Assembly (NCBI GenBank): GCA_027451905.1
Contig: DAIDHV010000001.1
Location: 286,667-350,666 of the forward strand
Direction: 5' to 3'
Origin: Armatimonadota bacterium
GTDB taxonomy: Bacteria; Armatimonadota; Fimbriimonadia; Fimbriimonadales; Fimbriimonadaceae
Length of the DNA stretch: 64,000 nt
The notes below the pieces were generated by a model. The model was not told the origin of the DNA and did no database searches. It saw only the letters and a program-made list of their open reading frames with translations. This document shows positions 52,577-63,600 of the stretch, piece after piece. Numbering within the stretch: the first letter of the stretch is position 1; every line of letters begins with the position of its first letter. Both the position numbers and the translations under genes were made by a program.

Positions 52577-53299
52577 TTAGAAGCCGACTCCGCCGCCGCC
52601 GCCGAAGCCGCCGCCGCCGAAACCACCCCCGCCACCAAAGCCGCCGCCGCCAAAGCCGCCGCCGCCGAAGCCGCCGCCGCCGAAGCCGCCGCCACCGAAG
52701 CCGCCGCCGCCGAAGCCGCCGCCGCCGAAGCCGCCGCCGCCGAAGCCGCCGCCGCCGAAGCCACCGCCGCCACCAAAGCCGCCGCCACCGCCTAATAGCT
52801 GGCCATTACTGATTGCTGATGTCTCTGGAACGTTTCCAGCTACTGTCTGCACCTTTCCAGAAAGCAGTTTGAAAATTAAGGCAGGATCGGCGTGCATGAT
52901 CAAAATTTTCCTCGTCACCGTTTCTTGAGTGGGTGCCACGTTGTTGTTCTGATCCGGACCGGTAATAGTAGTTGTTTGCTTAACCAGGATATGGTAAATG
53001 CCACCTTCTAAGCGGTAGGTGTCTCCATTCTGGTTTAGAATATCAATCAAGACCGTATCAAATGGCTTGTTTTTGATTGAAAGCGTTACCGTACCTTGTA
53101 CATCTTGGTCAACTATATAGCTCGCACCAGTCTGCTTGAAGAGCAAATCGAGAGTTGACCGAATGTCTGCACTTTGCACATCAATCGATACGTTTTGCTG
53201 GCTTGTGTTTGTGTCTTGTCCATATGCACTCATCGGTAGTGCAATTGTTCCAAATGCAACCGCGATGGCTGCTGCTGCTAGTTTCAGGTTGTTGTTCAT
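52577..53299 (-). CDS. STN/N0-domain protein with FGGGG repeat tail, no secretin barrel
   Basis: 240 residues. Signal peptide (1-28), then one STN/N0-like domain (about 35-110: VSIDVQSADIRSTLDLLFKQ, VTLSIKNKPFDTVLIDIL) and a short N1-like piece with KILIMHADPALIFKLL, also seen in the secretin. From residue 172 to the end it consists of FGGGG units and their variants. No barrel follows. It starts 69 bases after the pilP-like gene and ends 36 bases before the chosen pilQ ATG. It may be a truncated duplicate of the secretin N-terminus, or an accessory periplasmic ring protein. Confidence 0.75.
   Translation of the reverse strand: MNNNLKLAAAAIAVAFGTIALPMSAYGQDTNTSQQNVSIDVQSADIRSTLDLLFKQTGASYIVDQDVQGTVTLSIKNKPFDTVLIDILNQNGDTYRLEGGIYHILVKQTTTITGPDQNNNVAPTQETVTRKILIMHADPALIFKLLSGKVQTVAGNVPETSAISNGQLLGGGGGFGGGGGFGGGGFGGGGFGGGGFGGGGFGGGGFGGGGFGGGGFGGGGFGGGGGFGGGGFGGGGGVGF
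52578..52795. repeat. Short tandem repeat coding for FGGGG units
   Basis: Tandem GGC/TTC-rich units, mostly 15 bases, with small GGC-number changes. Such slippery arrays can change copy number during replication; because units are multiples of three, changes would keep the frame. Confidence 0.85.
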
Positions 53300-53367
53300 G
53301 AGTTTCCCCTATTGAGTTGACGTTCTATTATAGTCATAATTTCACTTTCTGATTTGGCGTCTGTGCG

Positions 53368-54123
53368 TTAAGAAGCCGCTCCGGCGTTGCCTCCGCCTCC
53401 TCCGCTTACGCCACCCATTGAAGGGCGACCGCCTTTCTTTCCAGTGCCCGGTCCAGTACCACCGGGCTGATTTCCTGCTCCGGAACCGGTCTGAGAACCA
53501 AATGGTGGCTCTTCTAGCCTAACTTTGATTTCGTGCGGCAAAGTATTACCAGAACGCTTTAAAATGGCGTAGTCCCCATTAATGGAAACTACTGTCCAAT
53601 CGGTGCCTTTGACTTGTGCGCCCGGATAAATAATCTGAGCCTCACTGTTGTCAGTTCCAGTTTGCAAAATCGCATAGACCGCATTTCCAATGCTAACACC
53701 ACTTAATCTGCGATAAGGCTGCGCTTCGATCATTGGTGCCGGCTTGGAAGGGATGGTTTGAGGCCCCATGAACGTCATGTTTCCATCCTGAGAAACCAAT
53801 CTCTCCGAGGTTTGGTCTGTATTGTAAACCCGCTCCTGCGGAGTCAAAGCGAAAGGGTCACCGCTTGGATGAAAACCCTTCTCCTGGGCTAAAGCCACAA
53901 GCTGTTTTGTGCTTGCACCTGCAGGTGGAGTCACCGTGATGCCAGCCGGGACATTCAAATTCAATTTAGGTCCAGAAGCGGCCGTTGTTGTAGAGGAAGA
54001 AGTCGTATCTGTTGTCGTAGAAGCTGTTCCAGCATCATTGGCACTTCCACAACCTGTCAAAACTGTTCCCGAGCTTGCTACAATCAGAGCTGCCAGCCAC
54101 ATATAACCCGATCTTTTTTTCAT
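53368..54123 (-). CDS. PilP-like lipoprotein
   Basis: 251 residues from MKKRSGYMWLAAL, chosen because this gives a lipoprotein signal (GTVLTGC) and an AGAAGTGAG sequence lies upstream; a longer frame opens at 54165. After a Thr/Ser-rich linker, the domain YRRLSGVSIGNAVYAILQTG, IIYPGAQVKGTDWTVVSING has the strand pattern of PilP/GspC HR domains, which link the inner-membrane PilMNO complex to the secretin. The C-terminus is Gly-rich. Position between the pilO-like and secretin genes supports the call. Confidence 0.65.
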   Translation of the reverse strand: MKKRSGYMWLAALIVASSGTVLTGCGSANDAGTASTTTDTTSSSTTTAASGPKLNLNVPAGITVTPPAGASTKQLVALAQEKGFHPSGDPFALTPQERVYNTDQTSERLVSQDGNMTFMGPQTIPSKPAPMIEAQPYRRLSGVSIGNAVYAILQTGTDNSEAQIIYPGAQVKGTDWTVVSINGDYAILKRSGNTLPHEIKVRLEEPPFGSQTGSGAGNQPGGTGPGTGKKGGRPSMGGVSGGGGGNAGAAS

Positions 54124-54164
54124 TTTTCTCACTTCTTTAAGCATTCGTGGCATGTCTTGATTCA

Positions 54165-55037
54165 CTAACCACCCATCGTCGGTTTGCCAAAACCTGTTTT
54201 ATGATTCACTCCGCCAGCTGGACCACCAGGACCCATTGGACCGCCCGGTCCCATTGGACCGCCCGGACCCATCGGTCCGCCGCGGCCGCGTCCAGCAGGA
54301 CCGCCTAAACCTGCGGGCCCTCCTCCCACTCCTCCAGTTGATCCTTGAACCTGACTGGTAGGAACGCTTGGGAATATGGACTTGCCTTGAATGTAACCCA
54401 CAATAGAAACACTGTAGGTACCGGTCAAGTAAGGTGCCGTACCCGCAATTTGAAGTCCATCTGAAACCGCAAAATAGTTCGGCATGTGGGCCCAAGATTT
54501 GTAATTCTTCATGATTTGATTCCATGTTCCTTGAACTTGGACTTGACCCAAATTGAAAATCACCACTGGGAACGGAATCGCAGGATAGTTGAAGTACGTT
54601 GCCAGGATCTGATCACTTTCCTGAGGAGGATCAGTGACATAGGGTCCTACCAAAACCTTGACCCCTCCTGCTTTGATCTGTTGGTTGACATCCCTTTGAA
54701 TGCTGTTCCTAAACTTAGGAGCATCAACAACAAGCTGAAACGGATTCTCGCCAATGTTGATCCCACCATTGGCGACATTGGTCCCAATTCGGTGCTGATC
54801 CAACATTGTCGTCCACTGACTAGCCATCTCTGTAACCAATTTTTCTGCGTTTTCAACTCGCTTCTTGGCTTGTGGCAGTTGATCCCCAATCGTATTGGCA
54901 TCCTGGGCGTTCGAATTGTACTTAGAAGCAGCTGCTTCTTCCGGTTGATACCTCGTAAACCCAAAGGCCAAAGCGATAAGAGATAAACAGACGAAGATAA
55001 CCAGCCAAGTTAATGGCCATTTGAAGAACTTAAGCAT
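54165..55037 (-). CDS. PilO-like protein with collagen-like tail
   Basis: 290 residues. One N-terminal membrane helix (about 9-28), a short coiled-coil-like helix (QLPQAKKRVENAEKLVTEM), then a globular domain (FPVVIFNLGQVQVQGTWNQI). Around residues 240-280 is a Gly/Pro-rich tail with three GGPMGP units, unusual for PilO. Its place between the pilN-like gene (one-base overlap) and the pilP-like gene supports a PilO role in the inner-membrane complex. Sequence similarity alone would not settle this. Confidence 0.6.
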   Translation of the reverse strand: MLKFFKWPLTWLVIFVCLSLIALAFGFTRYQPEEAAASKYNSNAQDANTIGDQLPQAKKRVENAEKLVTEMASQWTTMLDQHRIGTNVANGGINIGENPFQLVVDAPKFRNSIQRDVNQQIKAGGVKVLVGPYVTDPPQESDQILATYFNYPAIPFPVVIFNLGQVQVQGTWNQIMKNYKSWAHMPNYFAVSDGLQIAGTAPYLTGTYSVSIVGYIQGKSIFPSVPTSQVQGSTGGVGGGPAGLGGPAGRGRGGPMGPGGPMGPGGPMGPGGPAGGVNHKTGFGKPTMGG

Positions 55038-55912
55038 TAGTCTGAAGACCCCGGCCCATTAGGACCTGTAGGAGTGCCTGGTCCAGCCGCTCCTGGAGCT
55101 CCTGTCCCAGGCGTCGTGGTTGAGGAAGCAGGCGCAGCCGCAGTTGGCGTCGTCGAAAGCGTTGCCTGCGGGTCTGGAGTTTGCAATTGGAATGGCAGAG
55201 TGACTTGGATCGTTACGAGCGATTCGGTTGGAGTTGCACCTTTCGTTTCAGTTGGGTCGCCGCCAAAGTTGCCAACTCCACTATAAGTGTCAGTCCCTGC
55301 ACTAGCCGATAAAGCGTCAATTCTTTGCAAAGGATCGGTGGGAATGTTTGTAGACCCTTCTGGGATGGGAGTTCCAATCTGATCATCAGGGGTTAAAGCA
55401 GGAACCACGGTCGGAGTGATCGTATATGGCGACCTGCCCACGCTTGAAGCTCCTGGTATCCGCCAAAGGGCAAGCATGACATCCGCATAGTGCTGAAAAC
55501 TGTCAATCGTCCCTGTCATTGTGACGGTACAAGTCTTAGCATCCACCGGAGCCGCCGATATCGAAGTCAAACGATAAAACGATGGCACGTACCTTCTCAC
55601 TAAATTATAGAGATTGGGATATGTTGCACAATGCTGCTGCATCGCAGAAGCCAATTGAATGTTTCTGGCAAGCAACAAAGTGTCTGGCTCGGCCATCACT
55701 GCATCGGCTTGATCGTACTCAGCTTTTGTAGCCGAAGCCCTTGCCATTGCCTGAGTGTTGGCATCCTCTGCATTTGCCAAATCTGACTTGCCTTTGGCAA
55801 CCAAGACGGCACTACCGAGGATAGCAATAATTAAAATGAGAAGACCGATGAAAAACGACCTCTTAACGAGGGCATCGGCCCCGACTGATCTTGGCAGTAA
55901 ATTAACTTTCAT
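55037..55912 (-). CDS. PilN-like protein
   Basis: 291 residues beginning MKVNLLPR, the typical PilN N-terminus that docks on PilM. A membrane helix (about 21-41) and a coiled region follow, then a periplasmic domain with ISAAPVDAKTCTVTMTGTI. The C-terminal 50 residues are Ala/Thr/Pro/Gly-rich. It overlaps the pilO-like gene by one base and starts nine bases after pilM. Confidence 0.75.
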   Translation of the reverse strand: MKVNLLPRSVGADALVKRSFFIGLLILIIAILGSAVLVAKGKSDLANAEDANTQAMARASATKAEYDQADAVMAEPDTLLLARNIQLASAMQQHCATYPNLYNLVRRYVPSFYRLTSISAAPVDAKTCTVTMTGTIDSFQHYADVMLALWRIPGASSVGRSPYTITPTVVPALTPDDQIGTPIPEGSTNIPTDPLQRIDALSASAGTDTYSGVGNFGGDPTETKGATPTESLVTIQVTLPFQLQTPDPQATLSTTPTAAAPASSTTTPGTGAPGAAGPGTPTGPNGPGSSD

Positions 55913-55921
55913 GCTTATCTA

Positions 55922-57244
55922 TTAGTCGAAAAATCCATACAAGCCATTTCCAAGCGCAACACTAAATTGCTCTTTATTGGCCTCAACAAAGTCAGGTGCA
56001 ACCTTCCTTAGATTGACATTTAGACGCCGAGTTGGATCGTAGAGGTCACACGGCAAATTCAATGCGTCGTGAACATATTCGGAAATACCCTTGATCTTGG
56101 CGCCACCGCCTGCTAAGAAGATTCGATCTACAACCCCGCCCCTGCTTCGGTAAAAATCAATGGACCGGCGAAGCTCATCTAAGAACTCGCTCAAAGTCAC
56201 CGCAATCGCGTTGTACACCGCGGCCTGCTCTGGATTGTCTTGAGGCACGGGAGCTGAGCTGGCAGGAGGCGCTTCTGCCGGTTGAGGCTGCGCATCGGTC
56301 GGCTCCGCATCTGCAGTCGGTGGTGCGGCAGACGCACTTGCGTTAGTTTCTTCGTGAAAAGGATTGTAGGGGGTTCCGCTCATCTGAGTCGGCTCTGCCG
56401 TCGCTGCAGGAGGCGCATCAGAAAATGGCGCGTAAGGCGCGTAGGTAGCATTAGGATCAGCAAAGGGATTCATCGGCGCCGCAGCCTGAGAGCCGGCACC
56501 AGCCGGAATGGAGGCTTGTTCCATTTTCTTCCGCTCTGCATCATCCATCGAGATTCCAAACGCATCCGAAATCGCTTGGGTGAAGTTCTCGCCGCCAATT
56601 GGCACCTGGCGGGGCCAAAGCAACTTTCCGTTCTTGTAAATATTAATGGAAGTGGTTTTGTGTCCTACGTCAACAAGGCACACCGTCTCATTCTCGATTG
56701 CATCCATGTAGGAAGAAGCTAATGATCTTGCGTAGCTAAGCGGCGGCACATCGATGGCGCCAAGCTTCTTGCCTGCCTTCTTAAAGCACTGCACGACAAT
56801 GTCGATTGCGGATTGAGGAGCCGCCGCCATCACCACATCAATATTGGCGGAAGAAGGATCTTCCTCAGCCAGTTGCTTGTAGTCGCTTAATATGTTGCTT
56901 TCTGCAAACGGAGATTGGTTTTGGATCTCCCAGCCCATATGCTGCTCCAATTCGTCCTTGGACATCCTTGGAACTTCAAGGCATTTGACCAAGACAGCAG
57001 CTTGGCCATTGATTGAAACCACTGCATCGCCAATCGTTGCCCCGCAATCATGAGCACATTGCTTGATTGCCGCACCCACCGCATCGGGGTTTTGAATTCC
57101 CGTGTGGTCAACCGAGCCTACCGGCGTTTCAACTAAACCTAATGCAGACACCATAGGCTCACGACCCTGTGTCCTCACTTCGGCAACTTTAATCGTTCGA
57201 CAGCCTATGTCGACCCCAAGAACATTGCTTAGCTTTTTAGCCAT
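55922..57244 (-). CDS. pilM: Type IV pilus assembly ATPase-fold protein PilM
   Basis: 440 residues. Actin-like fold motifs: LGVDIGCRTIKVAEV, DAVVSINGQAAVLVKCLEVP, CLVDVGHKTTSINIYKNG and FLAGGGAKIKGI, the last typical of PilM/FtsA. Usual PilM has about 350 residues; here about 100 Ala/Pro-rich residues (about 255-350) interrupt the protein. PilM binds the PilN N-terminus on the cytoplasmic side. An AAGGAAA sequence precedes the ATG. It is the first gene of the pilus cluster. Confidence 0.92.
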   Translation of the reverse strand: MAKKLSNVLGVDIGCRTIKVAEVRTQGREPMVSALGLVETPVGSVDHTGIQNPDAVGAAIKQCAHDCGATIGDAVVSINGQAAVLVKCLEVPRMSKDELEQHMGWEIQNQSPFAESNILSDYKQLAEEDPSSANIDVVMAAAPQSAIDIVVQCFKKAGKKLGAIDVPPLSYARSLASSYMDAIENETVCLVDVGHKTTSINIYKNGKLLWPRQVPIGGENFTQAISDAFGISMDDAERKKMEQASIPAGAGSQAAAPMNPFADPNATYAPYAPFSDAPPAATAEPTQMSGTPYNPFHEETNASASAAPPTADAEPTDAQPQPAEAPPASSAPVPQDNPEQAAVYNAIAVTLSEFLDELRRSIDFYRSRGGVVDRIFLAGGGAKIKGISEYVHDALNLPCDLYDPTRRLNVNLRKVAPDFVEANKEQFSVALGNGLYGFFD

Positions 57245-57352
57245 TCTTTTCCTTCAAGCACCCTCAATAGCCTAGCACAACGCAAGACATTTTGGCATTG
57301 ACAGATTCCCTCAAACCGTCAAATAAACTTGCTTTTCCGCTTACGGTATCTA

Positions 57353-57381
57353 ATCTTATCACGTTCACGCAAACCTGTCAA
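57353..57381 (-). promoter_or_regulatory. Sigma-70-type promoter of the pil-aro cluster
   Basis: On the - strand TTGACA (57381-57376) and TAAGAT (57358-57353) with a 17-base spacer, about 110 bases upstream of pilM. A weaker second candidate (TTGACA at 57481-57476 with TAATGA 17 bases later) lies further upstream. The rest of 57245-57656 has no gene I can support. Confidence 0.75.
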
Positions 57382-57592
57382 ATTGGCTTGGGCTATTTCT
57401 TCGACTTGATTCCATACTTTTGGACGACAACTCTGCCCAAATTGGTTCAAATTCATTAACTAAGAACGCTTCTTTTGTCAAAAAGAATTTTGAGGTTAAT
57501 CGAGCGTTAACACTTCCTTCTCCCTCAAGCACGGCCAGCGATCCCAACCGTAGAGGCTAAGCTGGTGAAGGCATCCAAAAGAACTGCTCTTT

Positions 57593-57632
57593 GAAAAAGA
57601 AAGGCAGGAAGGGCACCTGATGCCCTTCCCTG
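57593..57632 (-). terminator. Rho-independent terminator of the giant propeller gene
   Basis: On the - strand GCAGG-GAAGGGCA / TGCCCTTCCTGC with a 5-base loop, then a T-rich run (CTTTCTTTTTC). It separates the propeller gene from the pilM promoter. Confidence 0.8.
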
Positions 57633-57656
57633 CTTGATGCGCCGCCTCTTGATTGG

Positions 57657-60600
57657 CTAGTTGGATAGCTTGTAAAGGGCAGGTGCAATGGTTTCGAAGT
57701 AGATGTCCGAAGTCCCGTTGCGGCTGCTGGTCCAGAAGTTCCAAATGAGGTCTGGCCTTCTTAAGTTGAATGCAGTTGGATCAAACGGATCCAGGAAACT
57801 TGTCACCTGGGTTTCATTTCCTGGTCTATCTATCGGCAGTGCTTGCTCCGGTGTCTCCACAACCAAGGTAGGCACAAACGTCACCGCGTTGCCACCTGTC
57901 CCCGCCGTAATCACATTCCCTTCGTCTTCAGTTGTGAAGTATTGGAAGTTCTGGTTTGGACCTAAGGCATTGTTGGCAAAGTTAACCTGGTTTGGAATTC
58001 CTATCCGAAGAGTCATCCACATGGGCTGAGACCTTGTTCCAACTCCACCAGATCCTTTGTCAAACGTTAAGATATACCGATCGTTCCTCACTAAGTTGTT
58101 ATTCAAATTAGCTGGAGTTCCATCTGGGTTGTACCAATTTCGGTCCTGAATCGTACCATTGGCCAGATAGCTTGCGGAAGCGGCAAGGTGGCTGTCCCAG
58201 CTCAGCGTTGGGCGGCTGTAAGACTGCACCGAGCTTGAGCTAACCCTGAGAATCTTCGGTTGATACGTGAGGCTAATCGTGGCACTGTTGGTTGGAATGA
58301 TTCCCGAAAATCGAACCGTACCGGTGGTGGAATCAAGATAGACTCTGCCCGCGGCCGGATCGTTATAGGTAAACGTTCCCGAATTTGGATCGTAGCTTGG
58401 CGTGGTTGTCAATGGCACTCCATTGATCGAAAGACCAAACGTCCCCGTTGGATTCCAATCCAAGCCCTTGGTTCGATAGACTCCCAGCGGATCGTTTGTA
58501 GACCTCGTCAGGACTTCATTGGTTATGAGCGGGAAGTAGCTCAGTTGCTGACCAGCAGCATTGGAACTATTCGGCACCGCATTGCCGTCGGTTGGCATTC
58601 TTGCCATAAAGATTTCCGTATTTGCACGGCCCTTAAGATGGCCAGCAAACGCAAAATCAATCACCGCTCCGATTGTTGCTACCGTCGATTCATCGGCCCC
58701 ATTGTAAACCCGTGCAATTCCAGAAGGATCGGAGGCACTTAAGAAGCCAGTTCCCAAATTGATTGGGGTGGGTTGGCCAAAGGTGCCATTTTGGTCCACA
58801 ACGTAGAACAATCGGTTATTTCCGGTGTCACCAGTGCTATACAACACGGTCGTTGAGTTTTGAGTCTCAATGACGGATGGTTTCGATATGGGAGCGTCGC
58901 TAGACACCGGTGTCTGTACAACCGCACCCAATGTTGGAGCTACGCCCTGATTAGGGGTTAGGGTTCCCAAGAACAGGCGATTGACCGTGGTCTGCCCGAT
59001 CGGTGATTGCACCTGAGCCGAACCTGTAAAGCCGAACACCATGTTTGCAAAAGATTGGTTTTCGTTGTAAGGGTCAACCACTCCTGCCGAGGGGAATGAA
59101 GGATTGCCAAAGGTGGCTGAATCTATTTCACCAGCCTGAGTTCCGATGACATGCTCATTGGCTCCCACTTGGAACAACGCATTCACGGCAGCTCCATTGG
59201 CTGCAGACGGCCCAACAGGATAAGGACCAGCAGCCGTGTACCAAGGCGATCCGTTTGCACTTGTTGAAAAGGCATTGAGGTCTCTAAAGACATTGGTGCC
59301 AGCAACATTCACTGGAGAAGCTCCCAGCAATCCGCCAAAGTACAGCCTAAAGGCATTTTGGCTAGCCGATGGCAAGACCCCGGTGCCAATTGCTGGCCGG
59401 TTCGAACTCCACGACGCGATCAAATTGCCAAAGAGGTCTCGAGTTGCAGCGGGTTGGACGTTGCCATCTAGCGCGCCACCAGTCCACCCATTCGGAACCA
59501 AACTCTCCATCATTGTCGAAACATTGTTGGAAGAACTATTGGTGAGCCTTGTCTCCCGAACCGTAAACGAAAGATTGAGAGTCGGGTCAGAATAGGTTTC
59601 CTGGCCCTGAGCCAAGCTAAGGTCATATCCGGGCGCCACAGTTGGATTGGCACTGTTCCAAGTTCGATCTTCAATAAGGCGAACAAGTTGACTGTATTGA
59701 CCAACCGGAGTTCCAATTGGAGGTGTAATCGCAATCTGAGGGTTCTGTACCGGATAGCCTGCTACCAGCGGCAAATCGGTGATCCTGCTAATTGGATTAG
59801 AAGTAATCGAAGTTCCGCTTGCATCGGTGACTCTTGGCTTTTGCGAGAAGACTTCGCCTCTCGCCAGTGTTCCGCTAAGAGCAGAAGGCGAGAAGGTTGG
59901 ATCAAGATCGCTCCACATATTCGCGCTTCCATCAATCCAAGCCAAATCATCGTTACCAGACGAATAGAATGGCCAAGCTGTGTAAGCGGTGCCCTGATTG
60001 AAAAAGTGGGCCAATCTCACGTTCAGCAAGTTGGTGTTCCCGTCATTAATTGCAGAGAAGCTCTTATACACAGTGGGCAAACCAGGGATAACCCACGGCG
60101 TGTAAGGAGTGCTTCCAGTGGTTGTTGGAGTTAATCCCAACCCCTCTGCAAGAGGACCAAGGTCAACCGAAGGCGTCATTACAGAAATGTGCTGCTTAAC
60201 ACTAACTCCGGTGCCAAGTATGAAGGACCGATCCGCATCTCTTTGACCGTTGTTGGGGTTATAAATCCCACTGTTAAACCGATCAATAAACACGTTCATC
60301 CAACCATCGTATCCTGCATATTGAGGATTACCAAGCGCATCGGGTGACGTGCCCAAATTGGCAGGTTGGAACTGAGGAATCGAGACGTCAAACTCAAATG
60401 GGGTTGGGTTTGGAGCCCGTTTGTCATAGGATTTCGGAGGAACTGCCGTGTTCGTGTAGTTTCCGTTTGCGTCGGTTGTAAAGAGATTCAACGGAAATTC
60501 TAAAGTCACTCCATTAAACAGAGGATTCTCAGTCTTGCCATTTGGCTCTTTAATAACATTCACATCTTCTGGCTTCATATCTGGGTAATCCAAGCTATCG

Positions 60601-63600
60601 TTTGGAAAATCCGTTGGATATTGCTCAAATGTACTCAGTAAGGCGTTTCCAGGATAGAGGCCATTTGCCCCGCCAATTGGGTTCACAACGCTGTTGTATC
60701 CACCTTGCCAAGCCATGGTGCTACGATCAACCCGAACGTTGGTAATGCCTCCGATATCGGGTCCATTAAGAAGAACCATAAGGCTTCGGTCATAAACATT
60801 GACATCTGCCGTGGAGACCGTTCCAGGATCGCTTAAATCATTGCTCGCAGAACCAACCTGCAGGTTGGTGCCAGCAAGCAAGGACTCAGACAGAGGATAG
60901 GATGGGCTAACGCCATTGAATCCATTTTGCGCATTCGCGGGCGACGCAAAAGAATTGACATCTGCGCCTAAAGAATTTCCTATTGTGCCATAGGCTGTTG
61001 TAGGATCTAAAGCGATGCCCAATGGATTAGCCAACTGGAAAGCAAGCTTTTCTGTGTTAGGATTGACAATAACCTGAGTCATCCCTCCGCCAGGCTGAGA
61101 GGCATTGATGGTGAAGGAAATTGCGCCGGTGCCAGGAGTCAGCGAGCTGGTTCCCGAAACAACAATCGGGTACGCCATTGCCACAAATCCATCTTCGCCG
61201 TTAGGCGCCCCTGAGAACTGCCTTGCCGTTTGCGGCACACTTCTCGTCGTCATTCCTGGCACATTAAATGTAAAGTTAATGGTTGGTGGAACCGTGCCTC
61301 CCGTTGAGTAAGGAATGTTGAACACGACTACGTACATGGTTTGCCCAAAGTCGAACCCAGCCGGTTGAGGCACAAAGTTGGCTGCGTTCTGAACAATGGC
61401 GTAGCTTGGGTTGGTTGTGGCAGTTAGCTGTTGATAAGCGCTTGCAGTAAGAAACTGAATGTTGAAGTTCTTGAACGACTGGGCAATGGGGCTATTAGGA
61501 GGGCTGCCCATTGAACCAGGCCCACCGCCATTGCCATAAGAATTGACCGAGCTAAAATCGTACAAAATTCCCTGATCGTCGGTTGCCGCAAGTTGATTGA
61601 ATGCGGTTGCCATACCAGTCGACGTTGAACTTGCCGCTGTTGAGTAGAAGTACGCCAGCCTTGTACCGACTGAGTTTAGCTGAGCCTGAGCCGCAAATAA
61701 GCCGTAGTAATGGCCATCATCACTGGGGACCATAACCATGGGCTGAGGAGTTCCAAACAAGACGCCGGCATTATTGTAAACATTAACGTCGGTGTAAGTC
61801 AGCGGTGCGGAAACACCCGTGTTCAACTCATTGGTAGACCAGAGAATCGAGCCATTATCGCTGAAGGCGTAGATATACCCGTTCCGGTTGGAAGCATAGA
61901 TGTAATTGTTGCCATCTCCCACCAGCCCAAACGCGGTTGCGGGACCGCCGTCAAAACTGTCCCAAGCGGCATTGGTATCAACCCAATTTACGGAGCCAGT
62001 ATCGGCGTTCAAAGAGTAAAACGAGCCAGCAGTACCGGTTCTGATCTCGGTTCCAAAGTAGAGAGAAGGCTGAGTGCCATCAATTGCGGGGGTGCCCGCG
62101 ATGGGACCAATTGTTGGCTGCGTTACGGTTGGATAGGCCCACTTTACGGTTGTTGTCTTTGTGGCAGAGTTACCAGCTGCATCAAGCGCGTAGATACGAC
62201 CTTGCATGGAGGGCACATAAATGGTTGGACCACTTGCAGGGTCTGCAAAGAGAAGCGAAGCCTGAAAAGCACCCAAATTGCTGGGAACCGGAACGCTTGG
62301 ATAGTCATTGGGATAGCTCCAGATTCGAGTTGTGGTACCAGGCGCTTGCTGAGCAAAGTTGTTATCGCCTCTGCCTTGCATGTCAATGCAATAAACTCGA
62401 CCATTGGAACTGGCGATATAGCAATAATAATGACCCGATCCTGGCGGTACTTCTGCTAAAACAGGGCTAGATTTGCCGAACCCAGTGGGCATGGTTGCCA
62501 AGATAACTCCGTTGGTGCCATCAGGACCCAATGAATTCGGATCCTGAGCGTTGGGGTTAAGAGGGTTTGGCAGGCTTGGATAAGCCCAATAGATATTGGT
62601 GGTTCCGTTTCCGTTCCCGTCCGCGTCTAAGCAGTAAATTCGACCATCTTCTGCTCCCACAACCACAACGTTCTTGGTTTCAAGTTGGACGCCAGAAGGG
62701 GTGCCAACATTGATCGGAATGGTTGCGTAGGCAGGGGTTGAGTCGATAGCAACGTTAGTTGTCGCTACAAACCTCACCGCATCTGCATAGGCATACTTTC
62801 CTGCATCGCCAGGAAGGGCGCTGTAGTTTGTGATCTTTACAACCAGAGGCTCTGCCGTGCTGTTGGCAAACGGAGCAACCCCAAGGCGATAGTAGCCGTT
62901 GAGCTGCTGTAAGTTCACAACATAAAGATGAGCAGTGGCGCCTTCATCAACTTCAACTTGAACTTGCTGAGCATAGTTGTAGTTGGCTTGGGTGCCGGGC
63001 AGCCACATATAAACGCTGTAATTGCCATTATTGAGCGTTGGCTGATAAACAAATTGAGTTGAAGTTGCCAAGGTGTTGGTAATCGGAGCCGTGTAATAAT
63101 CAGGACCTTGGTTGTACGTGGTTCCCACATTTTGGGTCCAACCGAGGCCAGGCACAATCGATGCACTCGGCATATCAACAGTTATGAACTGCTGGGACGC
63201 ATTAGGAACCGTAAATGACCACAATGGGGTGACCGTGCCCGAACCGATTTGGCTGGCAAGGGCCTGCAATGTTCCTTGCTGCTCGGTGACGATAGTGCCG
63301 TTAACGTTGGTGGCAACATTATTGTTAAAAACCGAATAGACTCGGTACCCATTAGGGGTGTTGTTCGGGTCTGCCACAATAATTGGCTGAGTTGGGCTAC
63401 CGGCAAAGTTAGGAACCGTTTGAGCTGCGTCGGCATAGACCCAAAACGTCTTGCTGAGCGTTCCACCCGCGGTCAAAGATACGCCTTCTAAATTACCATT
63501 AGAATCTCGTGGAACCGTATTGTACAGGGTCACCTTGATAGGTGTAACCCCATCATAGCTAAATAGATCATTGCTGGAACCGGTGCCCTGAGGCAGGGTT

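Noticed and set aside
52578-52795. Regular short repeats that could suggest a CRISPR array
   Set aside because: Units are contiguous, 15 bases, and code in frame for FGGGG; there are no spacers.
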